A stretch of DNA of 64,000 nt from Lepraria neglecta (GCA_033220425.1 CM065647.1:1240001-1304000), one strand, 5' to 3'; positions 46,001 through 57,529 are shown, counted from the stretch's first letter. Numbers and translations: made by a program. The notes: generated by a model not told the origin, from the sequence alone.

Positions 46001-48473
46001 CTTTTTCAAGCCACGCACACCCACAGGTTCAAAGACGCGAATGGGATGAATGCAGTCCAGTCGGAGCTTGATGGAATTTCTTGGGTGTGTAATGATAAAG
46101 ACATTCGATCGTATCGTTGATGTTTATGTCTACTGTGAGAACGACATAAGAATTCACTATGAATAGCATTGCAGAAGAAGATCAAATCGTGTTCCTTCCT
46201 TTTTTTGTCATGAGTTTCTGGATCGAACTAAGCCAGAATCGCCCGAGACTCCGTGGTACCTTCAGTCTAAGTTGTCCTTGCCCACCAAAGATCTAGGATT
46301 GCGCAGACCCTGAGTTCACCGAATGAGAGCGGTCAGAGACATTATAGGAGAGGGTTATAGTAGCTTCGACCGATCGCCCGTAAGGATGCAACTCGTCGTG
46401 GCTAAGCCTGGTGACATCTAGAGTGAATCCGATCCTGAAGCGTCGCTTTCGGAAGGTGAGCACAAGAAGAATCACTTTTCAGCCGAAAACCAACAAGCGG
46501 ATCATCAGTATTGGAGAGAAACTCTGAGCACAAGACAAGGTATTGGGAGAACAAGAGGGAAAGGAGAGAACCCCAAGAAAACTGGAAACCTCGCTCTGCC
46601 ATGCGCCCGGATCTTGATTCTGCAAAATCATCGTACCTCACCATCAGCCACGATTTCAACGAATACTATGAGGGCTGAAGCAAATCTCAAGGTGACAATT
46701 GCCTTTCTCTCACCACAGCTTAGTACTCCTGCTGTTCATCGCTAAGTCACATTTAAATAAATCACTACCTACGGTCTTTACCCATCTACAAATCGATCAT
46801 AGATACCCCCATAGCTTAGCGGTCTGCTTAGAAAGTTGTGGTAGCTTTTGCAAGATCCCAATTTCTGATCGCTTCTGATGAAAAACTCGCGTTTGCCAGC
46901 TTCTCTGCTGCCTCAATACGTGGTTGTGAGGACGGCAACATACTAGTTGATGCACAAAATGTCACCTGGTCCATGTGTTGGAGGGAGCGACTTGATTGTC
47001 AATTGATTGCTTTTGAAAAGCTCAACACCTGAACCAAGCATCGCAACCACCACCTCTTATCACATTCTAGATACTGCTCTCTCCCATCATAACATCAACG
47101 CAAATCTAGACTTATGGATTGGCCTGCAGATGTGATGCTACACGCAGGCAGGGGAGTCATTCTCTTCGCAAACTCAGCTGAAGTTGCATGATACTCGCAG
47201 GTCAGGGTTGCCAGGGTAGCAAGAGTAGTACGAAGACAACCAACCAAGAGAGCTATGCGAAGAGCTGTGAGCAGTTAGCCTGGGGCGAGGATGCGCCTGT
47301 GGCTCTGCAGCTTCGAAACTTTCTCAGTGAACCTGGAAGAGCCTCTCATATCTTCTTGTAAATCCTGTTCTTAATATTTCGTGTAAGGTCGGGCTGATAT
47401 GATACTTCATTCTTCACAACATGGGTTCGATTCGGAAGTATAACATGGCCTTCAAGATTAGCTTCGGAACCCACACTACACCAAAGATTGATTATTCAAG
47501 TGTATTTCTTGTGTCTTTTACTTGAAGCTTTAATGCTAATTACTCCGCTAGGTATCTGGGCTATGTTCACCGCACGGGTTAAATTATGGATGGGCTGGAG
47601 TAATCCATCGAACGATAGACAAACTCGAGAGAAAGCCCGCGCATTCTTTCAAGAGATATAAAGGCAAAAACAAGATGCTGGTAGTGACTTCAAGTGGTAA
47701 ATATGATCGTCTTTTCAAGATCCTTCGAAAGGATCCCAGCGTTGAGCACACAACAATGGACGAGCTCCGCTCAAAGCTGCCACGACACAACTCTACATAA
47801 CCGACCTCCGATGAAGCTCCGTCTAACACAGCCGCGGACAAAATCGTCGAGTATACACCTGCTGAGTTGAAAGTGGTGACCAAGATTCAGCGATTCTCCC
47901 TCTACGACAGGGCCACAGCAACAGGCTTATTATGTTCGGAACAAAGAGAGAATGTTCGTACGGATTACCCCAATGCTTCAAAAAACAAATCTTGCCGTCT
48001 CCGTGCAGTGTTGCCACACTGGGCGGCTAGATCTTGACGACCAAGTCACAAGCTGCTGTTCTTGTTGACTCTTTATCAGGTGTAAATTTGAAGCTTGACT
48101 GAAGTCAATAAGACAGCATCCATCCTGCCACTTTAAAATGCAGTCTTCCAGCAAAAAGGGAGCAATAAAAGCGAGACCTACGACGAGACTGGTTCAAGAC
48201 TCTTCAGTACGGCTACCGTAATGGAAGAAGATGGAACAGAATGACATGGAATTGCTGTGCCACCAACACGGGGACGGAATCAGAGCGATTATGTAGACAA
48301 TCAATGTACATAGAGCGGCTGTTTTAGTAATCTAATGACGCCCAAGGGTATAAGCTATGCTTGCTAATCGCCTGTGAAATACGCTCTGTGCCTGAATCAG
48401 CTCCATCTACGCAACGCCTTTGTAAGGTATGGATACAAAATGATGCTGATGCTTTCGTAACGCTTGAACGCGC
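43083..48473. other. Gene-poor stretch of 5.4 kb
   Basis: Only scattered frames below 120 codons on both strands. Coding-like but unsupported pieces include a minus-strand frame near 44518-44787 (TNTGRRFENYNVLNAGWVVS) and a plus-strand frame near 47665-47990 (MLVVTSSGKYDRLFKILRKD) with one stop. It may be old decayed genes or regulatory DNA. No transposon ends were found. Confidence 0.45.
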
Positions 48474-51400
48474 TTACAACTTCCCACCCCGAATCTCCTT
48501 CGAGAATATCTTCACCTCATTCGCCGCCGAAAAGCTGGTCACAAATCTGATCTTCGTCTCTCCAGCCATGACATCAGCCAGAACATCACTGCCATCCTCT
48601 GATCCCGAGTCGTCGAAAGCTTCTAGGAGAGTGCTGATGGCATCTGTGGTGGCTTTTCCCTTTCCCTTCTTATCCTTGTTGCGTTTGTCCATAACGATTC
48701 TCAGGGCTTGAATGAATTGCGGCGGCTTCGACTCGAGCGCAACGACCTGATTAATCAAGGCGATATATTTGATCTTCATCTCGGGGCAATGTGCAAGGCT
48801 GTCGATGGCGAAGCTGAGACATTCGCTTTGCAGTACTGGATTGCGATCCGTGGAGCGTAGGTTGATAAAATGTAAAGCATAAAGGTTCTTGAAGCCGGCG
48901 AGTAACTGCATGAGCATGTGCTGGTCACATTAGCTTTGAAACATTAGCAGGGAGAAATGATCTCACGTATGTTTTCATGTTCAAGCTACAAGCTAGCTCA
49001 ATTAATCCGGCTCCTTTGTACGCCAAGAATTGCAAAGTCTTAGCGTCCACGTCCCAAGCGTCGTTGCGTTCATTTCTGATCACCAGCCGCTTCAGCGTCG
49101 ACATGTGTTTTTGGAGCGCCATCTTGCGGATAACCGTGATGTTCACTATTGGCGCAGCCCCAGCGTCTGCTTCTTGCTTGCCACCTCGCTCGTGCATAAA
49201 GAGCTGTTCCAGACCTTCAAACGTTGCCAGAAATTTGACGAACGGGAGAGATGCATTGTCGGTATGGATGCTTTTGAACGCGATCTCTGTTGTGGAAGAG
49301 CCCTGCAATCGAACGAGGAGCGTCCAAAATGCATCTTGGGAGCCAACCTCTAGAAGTGTGACACGTTTCAAAACACTAAGATCTAGGGCTCTCGCCACGA
49401 TTGAAGCTTTAAGTGGTACCCATTCCAGCGACAATGCCTCCAGGTGTAGACCATGAGTTGCACGAATGTACGCTTGCATTGCCTCATCAGGTGATATTGG
49501 GTCAAGAACCTTTGACTCTGGCTCAGGGACCGTATCAACATTCGCTGAGGACGATGACTCGTTGCTAGCTGCGTTGGAGGAGGTGCCCTCTTCCATGTTT
49601 CCGATCTTGGCCTTCTTTCGTGGCGTCGCAATCTCCACCTCCTCTGCCTCAGCGACTATTTCCTGATCTTCGCCGAGGTCTGCGGTGTCTTCATCTGGAT
49701 GTATCATGTCAACATCCATTGAGTCCTCGGCTGGTTCAGTACCAGGATCGGCTGCGAAAAAGGGTTGCTCCGTGGAGGGCGGGCTTTTTAGTGGGTCATC
49801 GGATTCATCGTCAGAGTCAATAACAAGGGCGACTTTGGCAGGACTAGACTTTTTTACAGGCGCTTTGGACTTAGCCTTCTTAGTGACGGAGGAAATGCCA
49901 TTCTTGGCGCTTGGAAAGATTGCAGTTTCGTTAGGATCGAAGGGAAGAGTGAGTGGGTTGTTGATGAAACCTGGAGGATGAGTATTGTACAGCGAAGAAG
50001 ACGAAGGTCCTTCGAGTGAGCCTGGACTGCTAGGGTGACTATTCTCGTATGGTACAGGAAGTAATGTGCTTCCAGATGGTGGGTTGTTGCTAAGTGCTCC
50101 TGACAGGTAAGGAGACATGTATGCTTGAGACTGTGACTGTTGAGCTTGTAATTGTGCTTGCTGGGCTTTCATCTGTTGTACCTGTGCTAAGACCGATGCA
50201 GGCGCTCCAGCCAAGCCCGCAGAAAAGCTGGGTCCGGGAAAAGGGTTTGGCGTCCCGTTCAAGAGCCCGTTCGAAAATGAGCTAGCCAATCCCGTGTCGA
50301 ACAACGGGCTTGTTGGACTTGATAAAGGACCAAGATCCCAATCTGTCGGAATAGGAAGGACCTTGCTGCTCGATGATGACGGCTCGAATCCAGACGGCGC
50401 AGTTGATTTGGACACCGGATCTTTCTTTTTGACGGATGGAACGGAGGGCTTGGTTTGTTCTTTCAGAGACTTCTTGAGCGCATTTTGCTTGCTGATGTAC
50501 ATATCGGCAACATCTCGTACCACCCTGAATTGTTCTAGACGAGCGAGAGAAGCGTCGTCGGATGTTGAGGAGTCTTCAAAGATTGATTTCAGCAATGTCT
50601 TGATTTTTAGAGTTGCGGCTTGTTTATCCTCTTCTTCGAGACATTGGCCCCCAGCAAGAGAAAGGCTTTTTTCCAACTTCCTTCCCTCTGCAGAAACGCT
50701 TTGGAGATCGAAGATTTTTGCTAGTATGGTTTCCTGGGCGAGCTTTTCCTTTCGTATATCAGCCTCATTAGTTGCTGGCTGGGTCGTCGATGCGGGTGGC
50801 GGCATCGGATCCATCATGTCGTCTTCTTCAAGCTCTGTATCAGATGGATCATCGAGCTCAGGGTTCACTGGGGTGGGCTTCCGCGCCTTTCTTGCAAGGT
50901 CTGTTGACAGCGACAAAGTCAAGGAATTGAGGGTACCCGATGAAGCTTTGATACACTCGGCTATCTCTCCTAGGCAGTCAAGATTCGACATGCCCATAAG
51001 CGCCAAGCTATTCAGAGATTTGAAACCAGAGAAAGCCCGGCTATTAGCCCAGTAATTGTACCCTCCAGGCCCACCAACCTTCTTTCGCTTGATGTTGTTC
51101 GCCTTCGATGCCTGGCTTGGGTATGAGCTCGAAGAGCCTACAGAAGGCCCAGCCGCGGGTGGTATGTATTGAGCAGGAGTAGGAACAACTGGGGCATGGT
51201 GGTGCGGTGGTGGTGGATGAGAGCTTGGAGGGAGCCCATGGCGGATGACCATTTTTGGCGAAGGCGACACATCGAGCCTGACTCGTAAATGGCGTAAACT
51301 TGTGATCTTGTGAAGGGCCTGGTAGACCGCTCCACTCAACTCGATTGGGCAATCCCATCTGTCATTGTATTAGCACTTGGGCTCGGTAGCGTTAAACCTT

Positions 51401-52029
51401 CCGGATCTTTGTGCCTACTGGAACGTTTCAAGGATGGAGGCTTTCCGAGCGACCAGAAGTAGCGCAGTATTAAGAAACTTGCTGGAGTCTGATTTTGAGT
51501 CCCACAGAAGCCGTGTCATGAGAAGCGGATCCTGACGAAGGGAGCCGCTGGTGCCTAAGTCGACATTGTCTTCAGCCACCCCGATTCGGAAGGTCTTGAT
51601 ATGTTGCCCATAGTCATATTCACTTGCAAGTATGGTCTGAAGAGCGTCGGCAGCGTGTGATCTCGGAAGACCATTGTCTTCGTCCCCAGAATTTGTGATA
51701 TTGAGGTTCAGCTTTCGATATATTTCCGCCGTTGCGAGAGAGAAGAAGTGAGGACTTAGCCGTTGGAGGAGGAAGAGTTCTTTCCGGGCGACCTAACACA
51801 TAATCGTCAGATCATGCTGTGGAAGTAAGTGAGAAAGACTTACATGTCCGACAATTTGTTTCTGTGTCTCGAGAGGAAGATCGAGAAAATCCACTTTGCC
51901 TTTTGGTCTACCGTTCGTAACAGGCACACCCTTGGAGCGCCTGGTGGGCTTTGGAACGTCTGACCCAGACGAATTCATTGCGGAAGTTGACGTCGTAGAG
52001 GTATCTTCAACGCTGTGTACTAGGCCCAT
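48474..52029 (-). CDS. Large F-box-like protein, 1132 residues
   Basis: Four exons, 52029-51844, 51792-51419, 51358-48967 and 48920-48474, keep frame at each GT-AG junction. Residues about 49-90 contain FLDLPLETQKQIVGHVARKE followed by LFLLQRLSPHFFSLATAEIY, an F-box-like helix set. Then come a helical region, a long Ser/Pro/Gln-rich low-complexity region (about residues 430-650, with QQMKAQQAQLQAQQSQSQAY) and an acidic patch with KKAKIGN. The C-terminal part has leucine-rich-repeat-like blocks (LHLEALSLEWVPLKASIVAR, LKRVTLLEVGSQDAFW, MSTLKRLVIRNE), as substrate-binding repeats of F-box proteins do. It probably works in a ubiquitin ligase or as a scaffold. The start could instead be the ATG 17 codons downstream (MNSSGSDVP), since a possible acceptor lies between. 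Confidence 0.75.
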
Positions 52030-52975
52030 AGTCAGCAGCTTCTAGCTAAGGCATTTCGGTGGTGGCTGGGTGGGTAACACCTTATGAAAAGCTTTGCAGG
52101 AGGATGATAGACTCATATGAAGCGGATATCCAGATATAGAGCTAGATAGGGCTTCCGTTTGGTTTGTTATTGGGGCATTCTGAGTTCTCGGCAATGACAA
52201 CTCAAGCTGGCGGCTTATCAGGAGCTTCAAGCCTCTCGGAGGGTAACGGTCAATCTTGTACCTGAGCTTGTCTGATCCTTCAAGTGCGAATGGCCGCTTT
52301 ACCAAAACAAGCAGGACTTGTAAAATGCGACGGCGGGGGATTTTCAACGGCTGATCGCCCGATGGCCCCCATCCTTCCCGCAACTCAGATCCACTAGGGC
52401 GTCTAGCGCCTTCGTTGCCTTGCTTTGACTCTAGATATGACGCTACTCTCTATTTACATTTCACTCTGCTGTGTCCAGCGCGAGCGATTGTCCTTCGATG
52501 GATATATCCTGTATATGTTTTATGTGTACAGTATGGCTAACGTTGACTTTCAGTCGCCACCGACTTCCCAGCTGATCCGGGGCAGTCCCTTAGACAACCT
52601 TCTTATAACTCATCCTGCCGTATATTTGCGGTGATTGAGCAATGGCTTATCGTTGTAGATTGCCATACTAGACTCCTGGAACACATTTCTCACTGGTTCG
52701 CCTGCTCAAACCACAGTCGCAGTCCTGTATGAGCTGTGACTGGACCTAGCGATTCTAAATTCTGGGCTCTCGTGGAGACCAATTTGGACAAATATCTGGC
52801 CCAGTACTCCTCGGAAAAATCTAAAGATTACCGACATAGCAGCCCAATAACCATTTGAAGCGTACAATGTCAACACGAATTTCCGAAATATTGACCAATT
52901 GGTGGTGAGACTCCTGAAGGGGAGTGCTAGAAGGACTGCCCCAAGCCAACTCGACCGACTTCTAGGACTACGACG
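52030..52975. other. Intergenic, nothing firm seen
   Basis: Contains the promoter side of the large F-box gene. No gene supported. Confidence 0.4.
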
Positions 52976-53797
52976 ATGTCTTCTTCAACCAGAGTCGAAA
53001 AGCCCGTAAGCGTGGACGCCTCGAACGTACTCTGTGACAAGTGCAAGGACCCGTAGTGGAAGCCTAACGATTCCACGACACCATTTTCTTGGCTTCAAGG
53101 GCTACAAAACCTCTTCGCGTCGTACTTTGCAGCTCCAGAATCATGGCCTGTTAGACATATACTGGGTAGTCTCTACTCGCCTTTGCATCTCGGAAGTCAA
53201 ATGCCCAAGAAGCATTGACGAGATGCCTTCGAAGACCTTCTCGCTCTCGAGACTGGTGGTGCGATGATTAGCCTCGAAAGTAGGAAGAAAGAAACCGAAG
53301 CTGCAGCTGAATTGCGCTTGGAAAGATGAGCCCAGCAGATTACAAGGATCAACGACTTTATAAAGCGTGACGTGTCTAGTTTCAAGTTGGCGCAAGAAGC
53401 GCTCAAGGTTACCAAAGAGAAGGGAGAGACCTCTGCTATAGCATGGCTAGAGCGTAAGATTCATGAAGCTCGGTAAAGGGACCGCGAACGAATCGCATTT
53501 GCGAACCACATCACTGCAGTGGTTGAAGCAAGGAGGGGCATTATGGGTACACAACATAAAGGACGGGGTCAATGGATAGCATCTCTCGTGGCGAGTGGCC
53601 CATTGCGGGGCTGGAATTGTGGAGTGAGCAACAACCCAGACGGAGAATCTTGGTCAATGCACAGACACGAACGCTTGACTGTAGAACCCTTCATGCTCAC
53701 TTTAAGCGAAGAACAACTGCGCGGACATTTTGAGGAAGGCAAACCGTTTGAGATCCAGACAGTGGGACCATCGATTGTGGATATAGAATATCCATAA
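52976..53797 (+). pseudogene. Unitary pseudogene: one 273-codon frame with four in-frame stops
   Basis: From ATG at 52976 one frame stays coding-like to TAA at 53795-53797 without any frameshift or gap. Four stops interrupt it: TAG at 53054, TGA at 53216, TGA at 53327 and TAA at 53474. Each is one C-to-T change from CAG, CGA or CAA. The protein starts MSSSTRVEKPVSVDASN with a CDKC pair, continues through FSWLQGLQNLFASYFAAPES, and has a coiled coil (RKKETEAAAELRLE; LAQEALKVTKEKGETSAIAW). It ends in an open 90-residue segment (GPLRGWNCGVSNNPDGESWS) finishing SIVDIEYP. Its 3' end overlaps the F-box gene on the other strand by 101 bp. I do not recognise the family. Confidence 0.6.
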
Positions 53798-54773
53798 GGA
53801 TTCGCGCGTGACCGTTCGGCAGAAGTCTCAGAGACTTGAGTGTTCCCATAGCATTGCTCTGCAGGGCTGTCCGGATCCAGAATGGATCAAAAGTTTCTGG
53901 GAGGTTGTTCAGCCGGCTAGGAATGTAGTTGAAGCGCTGGAGTTCATTAGTGATGAAGAGGAATTCCGAGAGGCTTTTAGGATTGATATCGCTGTCAATG
54001 AGATCTAAGCTTGTGAGATTTGAACTGCTAGGCGGGAACAATCGAGAGAACATTAGGTCGTTCGCATCAGTACCAAGCCTCTGACCGGAGATGGATCTGA
54101 CTGATGGAATGCTGGCGAAATCACGGATAACCTCAAAGTCTGAATACTCTTGGTAGGGATCAACGTCATCAATGCCCTTGAAATGTATGTTGCGAAGCTT
54201 AGTTAACGAACCCGGAGGCTCATATTCGGTCATAAGCTCTAGTGCTTTGTCGATGCATGGTTGGGTTGGTAGGAAGCTTTGATAGTGCAACGTTGTAATA
54301 TTGGGAAGAAGTAGAAGGAGAAGTGCAATGAGAGGGTCTTCATCTCCCTCATCAATGGATTTGATCCAGCCATTGACTTCACTTTCGGTGAGGCGGCCTA
54401 TATTCTTTACAGCTTGTTTGAAGAGTTCGAGTTCATCGTCTGGCAGTCTCAGGTGGAGGTCATCCTTTAGCACAGCTGGCCGATAGTCGTCCCACTCTAA
54501 AAAGAAGCAATCAACTCTCAGTATTGACGGATAGAGCGCAGCTCGAGGGTTGACCAGAATCTCTTTGAGAACGTTCGGGAATACCCCGCTCTTGGGGCCT
54601 TGATTGCTGATAGTCGAAAGTCGACGTTTGAGATCGCAGTGCTCCCGTAGTATCTCGCGGGATAGAGAGTAGACACGCTTTGAGGCAGTTGAGAAGTTAT
54701 AAACATCGTCAACTTCAACGCGGTGCCACAGCATCAGGATAAGTTCACTGGGCAAGTCAGAGAAGCCCGCCAT
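53697..54773 (-). CDS. F-box protein, 358 residues
   Basis: A single frame. The open frame begins at 54860, but the ATG at 54773 places MAGFSDLPSELILMLWHRVE at the start, which is where fungal F-box proteins begin, so it is preferred. The F-box-like part is residues 1-45 (FSDLPSELILMLWHRVEVDD, then YNFSTASKRVYSLSREI). The rest has leucine-rich blocks (LLLLLLPNITTLHYQSFLPT, LTSLDLIDSDINPKSLSEFL) typical of this fungal family. Role inferred: substrate adaptor of an SCF-type ligase; the target is unknown. The 3' end overlaps the plus-strand pseudogene. Confidence 0.72.
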   Translation of the reverse strand: MAGFSDLPSELILMLWHRVEVDDVYNFSTASKRVYSLSREILREHCDLKRRLSTISNQGPKSGVFPNVLKEILVNPRAALYPSILRVDCFFLEWDDYRPAVLKDDLHLRLPDDELELFKQAVKNIGRLTESEVNGWIKSIDEGDEDPLIALLLLLLPNITTLHYQSFLPTQPCIDKALELMTEYEPPGSLTKLRNIHFKGIDDVDPYQEYSDFEVIRDFASIPSVRSISGQRLGTDANDLMFSRLFPPSSSNLTSLDLIDSDINPKSLSEFLFITNELQRFNYIPSRLNNLPETFDPFWIRTALQSNAMGTLKSLRLLPNGHARILMDILYPQSMVPLSGSQTVCLPQNVRAVVLRLK

Positions 54774-55138
54774 CTGAACATTGATCAATATTATATGTAG
54801 AAGAGGAAGGTGATAGCGGTCAAAACAGGTTTGAAGTTGCTGGCGATGCTGACCATGCAAGCCTTCGTGTGATCGTTAATCTGCAATGGTACTCAGCCGG
54901 GAATACATCACGCTGGTGAAGAATCTTGGACAATGGTACTGCTGAAGGTTGGAGTTCGTTGAAGTTGATTGGAAGTGTCTCCGAACCCGCTCCTGCCCAA
55001 CACCACCTCCCACCGCAGACTCTTCCTCTGCTCCAATCGTGCTAGGGCCAACCGCGCCTAGAGATTCCTCTGTGAACGTCTCTCTTGCCTGATGATTCAT
55101 ATTAGCCCAGGCATGAGACGAACGAGGGTCACTCCAAC

Positions 55139-56141
55139 TTACCGCGCAACAGCTGCTCCGAATTGCGTAAACCAGCGCGCAAACTTGTCCATACTAGCGT
55201 CGTGAGCTGTGGTCGTGCTCATTCCACGGTCACTGAGCGACTTGAGGAGCGGTTCCGTCCATTTTGTATCCTCGCCGGCGATACGAAGACCAGACACGTC
55301 CCACCAGCCTGGCCCAAAGAAACTTCTGCCGCAGTCGAGAACGCCAATTCTACCGTCGGGGAGGCGTTTAAAGTTGTGAGGAGACAGATCCCCAGGGATA
55401 TAGCGCTTGTTAGTGAGATTGACCGCCGCCGGATCGCACTGCGCGAGACCCAAGCGCTTGGTCATGAATGCCTGCAACTCCATCGTGTCCTTGAGCATAG
55501 GTCCTCCGTCGCCATCTATGGCGAAGAAGTGCGCTTGGGGCTTCCAGGGTCCAAGGGGTGTCAGTGCATTCGAATCCGGAAGACTGTTGCGCAGCTTGAG
55601 ACTTTCGCGGAGCGCTTCGAGCACTTCTGCGATGTCGTCGGCATCTTTCCTTGACAGACGGAGAGCGCCACTTTTCATTGCCTCCCACATGGTGGGGCCT
55701 GGTTGTTGCAATCCGTTGCTTGATTGCTTTCTATGCGATTCCAGAAGCCTGTTGCTAGCCGTTCTTTGTCTGTTTTGGCCATATATGGGGCCCTCGGGGC
55801 CCCCATTAGCTAGATATCCTTCCCAGCCTATTGCCACATTGCAACACTGGTAAGTAGTCCATGACGAGGAAGCTCCACTTACGATCCTCAATGACCATGT
55901 AGCCGGTGGGGAAGGCCAGTTTCTTCGACGGATTGTAAGCCTTCAAATGGTTCATCATCGCCAGCTCATCCCTGAGCAGTGGTGCATCAAAGTCGCTCCC
56001 CATCCTGACGCAGTACTCACTGTCAGCGCCATCACGCTTGAGCACGACAAAGTTTCTTTGAGTCTCGTCTCCTTTACCAGCGGTCAGGTGGTCTCTGCCC
56101 TGCTTCACGATCTCGGGAATGCTGAAAGGGATGCTGTTCAT
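55139..56141 (-). pseudogene. Aminoglycoside-phosphotransferase-like gene split by an inserted element
   Basis: The N-terminal part, 56141-55847, reads MNSIPFSIPEIVKQGRDHL to KWSFLVMDYLP. The C-terminal part, 55703-55139, starts PGPTMWEAMKSGALRLS and holds the catalytic block GDLSPHNF followed by GRIGVLDCGRSFFGPGWWD. Together they give the order of the APH/choline-kinase-like fold, with HNF in place of the usual Asp-His-x-Asn pattern. Between them lies a 143-bp element plus a 5-bp duplication (148 bp), which shifts the frame, so a full protein cannot be made unless the insert is removed. No other break was seen, so the loss looks recent. The last codon may be changed by a donor-like GTAAGT at the stop. 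Fungal APH-like proteins have varied small-molecule substrates; none can be assigned. Confidence 0.75.
55704..55846 (-). mobile_element. 143-bp solo-LTR-like element, copy 1
   Basis: The ends are TGTTGCAAT and ATTGCAACA (TG...CA), flanked by the direct repeat CTGGT at 55699-55703 and 55847-55851. There is no coding capacity. About 97% identical over its whole length to copy 2 at 56645. TG/CA ends and a 5-bp duplication fit a solo LTR of a Ty1/copia-like element. A MITE of another class is the alternative. High identity suggests recent activity. Confidence 0.7.
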
Positions 56142-56644
56142 GATGAAGGCGCTTGGCGGTAAGTGTATGAGCGAGACAGAAGTGGTGATGTATGTTTGGA
56201 GGTGACTTTATTCCAAGCAGCGACTCGGCTGATGCGCCACATCAGTGCAGGCTGAGAATCTAGGGCACCTTGCCAGTAATAGGATTTTGGTCTCGATGCG
56301 CTTGCATTGCTCCACAGCTTCCTGTCTTGGAAATTGGGCTTCGGCAACACAGGCTGTGAGGCAGAATTTCTATGTCCGACGTCAGCTGACGGGTCAGCCT
56401 CCTTGTCAGGTGACAAGGCGACGCTTGGGAGTCCAACGGATCCCAAGAGCCTTGCATCGAGCTAAGAATAGAGCTCAGTCGTTCGACAAAGCGGATTTCT
56501 GCTCCCATGGTCGAGGCTAGTACGATACTGAAGGTTGGCGATGAGGTACTAAGGTCATCTCGTTTGACAAAACTCGAGGCCACCAATCCATGCTTCCTGC
56601 TCGAGAACAGATCCACGAGCACGATGCCTGATCAGCTGAAGAGG

Positions 56645-56787
56645 TGTTGCAATGTGGCAATAGGCTGGGAAGGATGTCTAGCTAATGGGGACCCCCAGGG
56701 CCACATATATGGCCAAAACAGACAAAGAACGGCTAGCAACAGGCTTCTGGAATCGCATAGAAAGCAATCAAGCAACGGATTGCAACA
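56645..56787 (+). mobile_element. 143-bp solo-LTR-like element, copy 2
   Basis: Same length and ends as copy 1 but in the opposite orientation, flanked by a different 5-bp direct repeat, AGAGG, at 56640-56644 and 56788-56792. No internal retrotransposon region lies beside it and no further copy was seen in the window. Confidence 0.7.
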
Positions 56788-56792
56788 AGAGG

Positions 56793-57529
56793 AAACATGT
56801 TGGGGGCGAGGCTGATTTGTCATAGCCTCGGATGTCGCCAGTTGACTAGCCAGCTCGGAGAGGCGGAGAACTCCAAGAATGGCCCCTCAAAAACTCGCTA
56901 CAGTGGGACTGTGGGTTAGTGTGTCTCATGATCAGGCACTGTTTCAGCCATATGCTATAGCCATGGGCCATAGCGAAAGAGCCGTGCTTCCTGAGAGCAC
57001 TATTTGTATGAGTGTCCCACCAGCAGTTGGCTCTTCAGTCGAATTCATCTCTTTCAGAGCCATAGCAGTCTTTCCCGCCCACCCGCACCTTATACATAGC
57101 CTATATATAGCCTATCTACACTCCAGGTCTATGCCGCTTAGGCATGGGAGTTTTCTAGTGCTGGGGCACCTGTTGTGGCCTTTCTAGGCTTGCTAGCCCT
57201 GGCGTTGGACCGCCCAAGCATCTATTTACATATTTACTTGTGCCGGTGTGTATAGCTTCAGGAGTGAGAACACTAATTGAGGTGTTGTTAGGGAGCTTCT
57301 AATGGAGGCTGTTCATTGGTGGGGCTGAATAACGTCAAACTGCGCGAGTGTCATTCTCTATGAGGTACGCAGAGCTGGCATCTTTGAAATGCATAAAGAA
57401 AATGGGGCCTCTAACTGAGGATAGCTCAGCAACACAGTTTACAAACACTCCCTCGGCTCTTGTTCTCCACATCTCCCGAGATCCTTTCACGCCCCTCTAA
57501 GCCATACATTGCACCTTTCTGGATTCACT
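56793..57529. other. Spacer, nothing firm seen
   Basis: Short frames only; contains a run of TATAGCC-type repeats near 57094-57115. Confidence 0.35.

Noticed and set aside
46803-46850. tRNA-like A box (CATAGCTTAGCGG)
   Set aside because: No matching B box, no cloverleaf and no Pol III terminator at the right distance.
47420-47440. B-box-like GGGTTCGATTC
   Set aside because: No A box upstream and the T-stem does not pair.
50294-51055. 253-codon plus-strand frame
   Set aside because: Antisense shadow of the large F-box gene; serine-rich because the true strand is rich in acidic and basic residues.
55163-55853. Plus-strand frames across the APH-like gene
   Set aside because: Shadows of the minus-strand gene and of the inserted element.
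56260-56622. 120-codon minus-strand frame next to element copy 2
   Set aside because: No family pattern and no joining exon; could be the remains of a gene, but I cannot support it.
55704-56787. The two 143-bp elements as the two LTRs of one retrotransposon
   Set aside because: They are in opposite orientation, have different 5-bp duplications, and the DNA between them encodes no retroelement protein.
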